The notes under the pieces are model-generated. The model was not told the origin of the DNA and ran no database searches. It saw nothing but the letters and a program-made list of their open reading frames with translations. Shown piece by piece: positions 59,972 through 64,000 of a stretch of 64,000 nt of DNA. This DNA comes from Rhodovulum bhavnagarense (lineage in GTDB: Bacteria; Pseudomonadota; Alphaproteobacteria; Rhodobacterales; Rhodobacteraceae). Position 1 is the stretch's first letter, and each line of letters starts with the position of its first letter. Location of the stretch: positions 89,464 to 153,463 of the forward strand of contig NZ_SLXU01000005.1 in the NCBI RefSeq assembly GCF_004343505.1. The letters are read 5' to 3'. The position numbers and the translations under genes were made by a program.

Positions 59972-60241
59972 ATGTCCGTTAAGGCATCCGTATCATTGAC
60001 TGATCAGCAGGATCAGTTCGCCCGCAGCCTGGTCGCCAAGGGCCACTATGCGAGCTTGAGCGCTGTGGTTCAGCGCGGCATTGAGCTGGTCCGATCCGAG
60101 GCGAAACGAGAAGAGATAGAACTGGCCGCCCTTCGGGCGTTTTTTGAGGGCCGAGCCCAAGGTCCCTTCATCTCAGCAGCCGAGGGGCATCACCGCACTG
60201 AGGACATGATCGACAGGAAACGCCGTGCCCTCGGGCTTTGA
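59972..60241 (+). CDS. parD: ParD-type antitoxin, copy 2
   Basis: An 89-residue ribbon-helix-helix protein (VSLTDQQDQFARSLVAKGHY, then ASLSAVVQRGIELVRSEAKR), a typical type II ParD, with an acidic C-terminal arm. GGGGTAA precedes the ATG. It overlaps parE by 17 bases. Confidence 0.88.
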   Translation: MSVKASVSLTDQQDQFARSLVAKGHYASLSAVVQRGIELVRSEAKREEIELAALRAFFEGRAQGPFISAAEGHHRTEDMIDRKRRALGL

Positions 60242-60578
60242 GGTCGTCCTTAGCGAGGACTGCGATCATGATCTTGAGCTGATCTTTGATCATTTGTTCG
60301 CTGCTTATAGCGAACTGGGTGATCCGGTCCGGGACGCGTTCGAAAGGGCCGAACAGCGTTTGTTTGAGATAGAGGGCGAGATCCAACGTCTCGGTCATGT
60401 TCCGTATCAGGGGTCGTTGGACACCAGGATCATGGACGGGCTGCGCCATGTGACCAAGAGCAGCGCCGTGTTGTATTTCGTGGTCGACGAGGATGAGCGG
60501 CGTGTTCGTATACTGGGGGTGTTCTTCGGGGGTCAGGATCATCGCACCCATATCTTGAGGCGCATCGTGGGGAGCTAA
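60225..60578 (+). CDS. parE: ParE-type toxin, copy 2
   Basis: A 117-residue ParE-fold toxin (FEVVLSEDCDHDLELIFDHL, then RIMDGLRHVTKSSAVLYFVV and RRVRILGVFFGGQDHRTHIL). The C-terminal beta strand and the final basic residues are complete. It is unlike the first ParE in sequence. Probably active against gyrase, as for the family. Confidence 0.85.
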   Translation: MPSGFEVVLSEDCDHDLELIFDHLFAAYSELGDPVRDAFERAEQRLFEIEGEIQRLGHVPYQGSLDTRIMDGLRHVTKSSAVLYFVVDEDERRVRILGVFFGGQDHRTHILRRIVGS

Positions 60579-60890
60579 GTCCCGAATCCAGACGACCCCA
60601 CCTTTAGGGCAGCCTCTCATCTGACCACGGGCAAGTCCGAGATCCGGGTGGTGTAGCGAAGGCTGCGGTGCTCCGCCCGCATCGTCCAGGCCCGGCTCAT
60701 ACCCTCTGAGGCGGTGACCAGCGTCTTCTGCCCGAACCGGGCGTTGGACGCGGTCAATGTCGCCATGACCGTATGCGCTGTCTCCGCCCCATTGGGATTT
60801 CGCTTGCGGGCGGGATTATCAGCGCGCTCGGCTGACGTTTTTGCCGTCGTGAGCGCTCAGAATGAGCTCAGTGGGGACTCCCGGATGAGC
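60579..60890. other. Intergenic region with a doubtful small ORF
   Basis: About 310 bases between parE copy 2 and the IS66 tnpC end. A minus-strand ORF of 49 codons (60617-60766; starts MATLTASNARFGQKTLVTAS) is possible but has no recognised family. The rest, near 60840-60890, should contain the outer end of the IS66 element; I could not fix the terminal repeat. Confidence 0.4.
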
Positions 60891-62563
60891 TCATTGTGAG
60901 GGGATGGGGGCCGCAGCGTAGGCCCATGGCATCAACGCGTCGATGTCCTTTTCGAGATGCCCATTGGCGAGGTTCGTGAACAGATCGCGCAGATAGGCAT
61001 AGGGTTCGACGCTGTTCATCTTGCAGGTGCCGATCAGGCTGGCAAAGCGGGCCCAGTTGCGTCCCCCCTCGTCATGGCCGGCGAAGAGCGCATTGCGGCG
61101 GTTCATGGCAGGGCTGCGGATGGCGTTTTCCACAAGGTTGGAGTCGATGTCGACGCGGCCATCCTCGAGGAACAGCCTGAAGCCGTCCTGACGTTTCAGC
61201 ATGTAGCCATTGCCTCACCGAGGTCGGACTTGCGCGACACGCGTGCGGCTTGGGCCGCCAGCCAGGTGAAGAACGCGTCGACTAAAGGGCGGGACAGGTC
61301 CTGCCGGACAGCCCGGCGATGATCCGGGTCTGACCCGCGGATCGCGTCCTCGATCTTGTAAAGGGCGGCGATGCGCAGCAGCGCTGCATCGACGATAGGT
61401 GATCCCTTTTTCGGTGCGGCCTTGATCAGTTTGCGCCGCCCGTGCGCCCAACAGAAGGCCAGCCGTAGCGGATCGCCGCCCGGGCGTTCCGGCGTGGCCA
61501 GATGGGTATAGGCGGCATAGGCATCAACCTGGATCGTGCCGTTGAAGCCGGTGAGGATTTCAGCGGCATATTCGCCTTTCCGGCCGGGCCTGTAGTGGAA
61601 CACCACCCCAGGCGGCGCAGGACCGTTCCAGCCGCGATCATCGCGTAGCACCGCCCAGAGATATCCGGTTTTCGTCTTGCCGCGCCCCGGGTCCAACACC
61701 GGGGCGGTGGTCTCATCGACATATAGCCGGGTGCTGCCCGCCAGCAACTGTCTGGCCATGTGGTCGACCACGGGGGCGATCAGCGCACCGGTCCGGCCCA
61801 TCCAGTCGGCCAGCACCGAGCGGTCGATCGGCACCCCATGCCGCGCCATCACCACGGCCTGCCGGTTCAGCGGCATGTGCTCGGAATGCTTGGACACGGC
61901 GATCTGGGCCAGCAGCGCCTCGGTGGGCCAACTGCCCTCCAGCAGATGCGCGGGCACCTTGGCCTGCACCACGCCGGTGCGCCCCTTGGGGCAGGCGTAT
62001 CGGGGGCGAACGGTGACGATGACCTGATAGCGCGCGGGGATGTAATCCAGCCGCTCGCTGCGGTCCTCGCCGATCCGCACCATGTCGCCGCAGCCGCAGG
62101 GGCACAGGATGCTCTCCGGCTCGACAACCCGCTCGACGCGCGGCAGGCTTTCGGGCAGCGCCCGTGCCTTGCGGGGCGTACGCGGCTTGCGCTTCTCGGG
62201 GTCCGGTTCGCTGGCCGCGATCCTGTCCTCGACAGCGGCGATCTGTGCCTGCGTCTCGGCGATGGCCGTTTCCAGATCCTCAAGGGCCAGTTCCAGTTGC
62301 GCCGGGTCCAGCTTCTCGGATTTCGGCCCGAACTTCGTGCGCCGATACTCCTGAACCTGACCTTCCAGCTTCTCGATCAGTGCCTTCAACTCGGTGATGA
62401 AGGCCTCCTTCTCGGCCACCACCGCCTGTTCATGCTGGCGTGCCGCACGCTCGACCCTCGCCTCGAACTGTGCAGCTTCCAGCGCCGCCTTTTGGGCGGC
62501 AAAGGCCTTCACCACCTCGGGCGGCAGGTCAGGAAACTGGCTGAGATCGAGGGGGTGCGACAT
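60891..62563 (-). pseudogene. tnpC: IS66 TnpC transposase, frameshifted
   Basis: The main part (61196-62563) has the IS66 N-terminal zinc-finger region (ILCPCGCGDMVRIGEDRSER), the DDE-type RLYVDETTAPVLDPGRGK, and AFCWAHGRRKL. It ends SDLGEAMATC and stops. The C-terminal part (60891-61202, with DSNLVENAIRSPAMNRRNAL) continues one frame over from MLKRQDG. One base appears lost where EAIAYMLKRQ-type sequence is expected. The transposase is inactive unless the shift is suppressed. Confidence 0.85.
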
Positions 62564-62626
62564 GCGCCTTCCTACCCGATCCGGGACAGAAAGCCCAATA
62601 AAACAACATAAAATAGACCCGTCGAG

Positions 62627-62980
62627 TCATCCTGCCGCAGCGGGCGGCAATACCCGCCGCGCCACCACCCGCCGCCAATCGAGCCCTTCGAACAGGGCTT
62701 CCGCCTGCGCCCGGGACAGCCGCATCGTGCCGTCCTGCACCTTCGGCCAGGCAAAGCTGCCCTGTTCCAGGACCTTGTAGATCAGCACCATCCCGGTCCC
62801 ATCCCAGACCAGGATCTTCAACCTGTCCCCCCGCTTCGAGCGGAAGACCACCGTCACCCCGGAATATGGGTCGAGCTTCAGCTCGGTCTGCACGATCAGC
62901 GCCAGAGCGTTGTGCCCGCACCTGAAGTCGACCGGCTTCGTCGCAATCAGGATCGGCAGCCGTTGGCCGGCGACAATCAC
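62627..62980 (-). CDS. tnpB: IS66 TnpB accessory protein
   Basis: A 117-residue IS66 TnpB ([20 protein letters not shown], then [20 protein letters not shown], and [12 protein letters not shown]). Needed with TnpA and TnpC for IS66 transposition. It overlaps tnpA by four bases, as in complete IS66 elements. Confidence 0.93.
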   Translation of the reverse strand: MIVAGQRLPILIATKPVDFRCGHNALALIVQTELKLDPYSGVTVVFRSKRGDRLKILVWDGTGMVLIYKVLEQGSFAWPKVQDGTMRLSRAQAEALFEGLDWRRVVARRVLPPAAAG

Positions 62981-63441
62981 GACGCCCCTCGCAGCGCCCG
63001 GACCAGCGCCGCGGCGCGGTCCACCGCGACATCGCCGGGAATGCGCACGCGCAGATCGGGCCCAACGTCGATCGTCATCACCCCGGAACCATCCTGCGCA
63101 GCAACGGCGGTCGAAGAAGGCACGGGCTGATCCACAGGATCGGGCAAAATGGACAGCGGCACAAAGGCAGGCTCCGCCACCGCCGGGCTTGGGGGTGTGC
63201 TCAGCGCGTCCATCAGGTCACCGGGTAGAGCCAGCCGGCCCTGCCGGGCAAGGCGCCGCCAATCCGACAGATGATGGGGAAGAATATCATAGCGCGCTGC
63301 CACATCGGCGACCCGGACACCCGGTTGAAGGCTTTCGGCGACGATCCGTGCCTTGATTTCATCGGGCCACCGCCGCTTGCCACGCCGCCGCGGTTCGACA
63401 ACCTCGCACCGGCCCACGAACCCATCACCACCATCCGCCAT
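62977..63441 (-). CDS. tnpA: IS66 TnpA accessory protein
   Basis: A 154-residue IS66 TnpA with a helix-turn-helix-like [20 protein letters not shown] and [20 protein letters not shown]. It heads the tnpA-tnpB-tnpC operon on the minus strand. It differs clearly from the TnpA beginning at 63608, so the two belong to different IS66 elements. Confidence 0.92.
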   Translation of the reverse strand: MADGGDGFVGRCEVVEPRRRGKRRWPDEIKARIVAESLQPGVRVADVAARYDILPHHLSDWRRLARQGRLALPGDLMDALSTPPSPAVAEPAFVPLSILPDPVDQPVPSSTAVAAQDGSGVMTIDVGPDLRVRIPGDVAVDRAAALVRALRGAS

Positions 63442-63522
63442 GCAACAACCTCCATCTGCTCACGAAGGCCTTCTCGCAGGCGCGTCACGCGTCAGGAACA
63501 AGCATAATCAATGGGCCCGAAC

Positions 63523-64000
63523 GTAAACGGTGTTCTGTCCCCACCTTCCTGTGATTTTCCGGTTCTGCGAGTCCTTTCCTGTTGGATGACAGGGGTGGAG
63601 TTTCTCCATGGAGACTATGACGGAGTTTCTCAGGTCACTTGGCGTGGTGATCTACGAGGACGGGCGGCGGCGCTGGCCGGATGAGGTGAAGGCGCGGGTG
63701 GTGGCGGAGACGCTGCGGCCGGGGGCGACGGTGAATTCGGTTGCCCGGAAGTATGAGCTTCGGGCGAACCACGTTTCGGAATGGCGGCGCCTGGCCCGAG
63801 ACGGGAAGCTTGTTCTGCCGGCCCTCGATGACGAACCGGCATTTGCCCCGCTGGTCCTGTGCGATGGCGGGATGTCGCCGGAAGGTCCGGCCAGCGCCAC
63901 GGTGGCGGAGCGGATCGAGATTGTTTCCGGCGCGGTGGTGCTGCGGCTGGACGCGGCCACGCCGGCCGGCCGGGTCGCCGAGATCGTGCGGGCGCTCGGG
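63523..64000 (+). mobile_element. Second IS66-type element (left end, runs off the window)
   Basis: Its left end starts at about 63523 with GTAAACGGTGTTCTGTCCCC, matched by the remnant at 43106, whose boundary is fixed by comparison with the 44484 copy. tnpA begins at 63608. The rest lies beyond the window. Confidence 0.8.
63608..64000 (+). CDS. tnpA: IS66 TnpA accessory protein, partial at window end
   Basis: 131 codons open to the window end, [20 protein letters not shown], then [20 protein letters not shown] and the C-terminal stretch IEIVSGAVVLRLDA typical of IS66 TnpA. It is nearly identical to the broken copy at 43191 over about 62 codons. Confidence 0.9.
   Translation, partial: METMTEFLRSLGVVIYEDGRRRWPDEVKARVVAETLRPGATVNSVARKYELRANHVSEWRRLARDGKLVLPALDDEPAFAPLVLCDGGMSPEGPASATVAERIEIVSGAVVLRLDAATPAGRVAEIVRALG

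Noticed and set aside
39400..60700. Integron cassette array as explanation for the TA cluster
   Set aside because: No repeated attC-like imperfect palindromes between modules, no integron integrase in the window, and modules on both strands separated by IS debris.
1..64000. CRISPR array
   Set aside because: No series of identical short repeats with regular spacers was seen; the only tandem-like repeats are the RTX codons and the hip operators.

Overview
The window comes from a GC-rich alphaproteobacterium of the Rhodobacteraceae/Paracoccaceae type. The evidence is a flagellar cluster laid out like the Rhodobacter sphaeroides Fla1 cluster, a flagellar sigma-54 gene inside it, a type II DAHP synthase, and roseobacter-style Liv transporter and GlxA-type regulator genes. 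No species call is possible from the sequence alone.

Positions 1-21262 hold a flagellar locus. fliE (3' end)-F-G-H-I-J is followed by fliK-L-M-N, fliO-P-Q-R-flhB, accessory membrane proteins including a MotF candidate, rpoN, fliC, motA, motB and fliD. These genes encode the MS-ring, C-ring, export gate and ATPase, stator, filament and cap. Three GG-N10-GC (-24/-12) sites precede fliK, fliO and the MotF candidate, and the encoded RpoN is the likely sigma factor for them. fliC has a FliA-like promoter and a strong rho-independent terminator.

Positions 21300-38054 are ordinary chromosome: a Cys/Met-metabolism PLP enzyme, gamma-carbonic anhydrase-like protein, gmk, a YicC-family gene, a PAS protein, type II DAHP synthase, a GlxA-family regulator, a branched-chain amino-acid (Liv) ABC transporter with a small secreted protein between its genes, a MobA-like nucleotidyltransferase, a membrane protein, and a 1056-residue LamG/RTX/Hint secreted protein.

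At 38778-38839 lies a detached 3' half of a tRNA-Leu(CAA), a likely attachment-site duplicate. To its right the character changes abruptly. From 39.5 to 60.6 kb there are 14 toxin-antitoxin (TA) loci: vapBC, three hipBA, abrB-doc, phd-vapC, two parDE, ccdAB, two DUF1778-GNAT (tacAT-like), a toxin-first relE-xre pair, phd with a nonsense-mutated parE, and vbhA with a truncated fic. Many have their own promoter and a palindromic operator. Between them lie remnants of IS66, IS3, IS30, IS110 and IS605-type elements, a phage gene broken by inversion, a tyrosine-recombinase tail, and an unassigned nucleotidyltransferase with four operator half-sites. The window ends in two back-to-back IS66 elements.

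The best candidates for a closer look are the dense TA island and its tRNA junction, the autonomously regulated nucleotidyltransferase at 50.4-51.6 kb, the three evenly phased hipBA operators at 57.7 kb, and the hipA-doc chimera at 44.2 kb. No CRISPR array, rRNA or complete tRNA gene was found.
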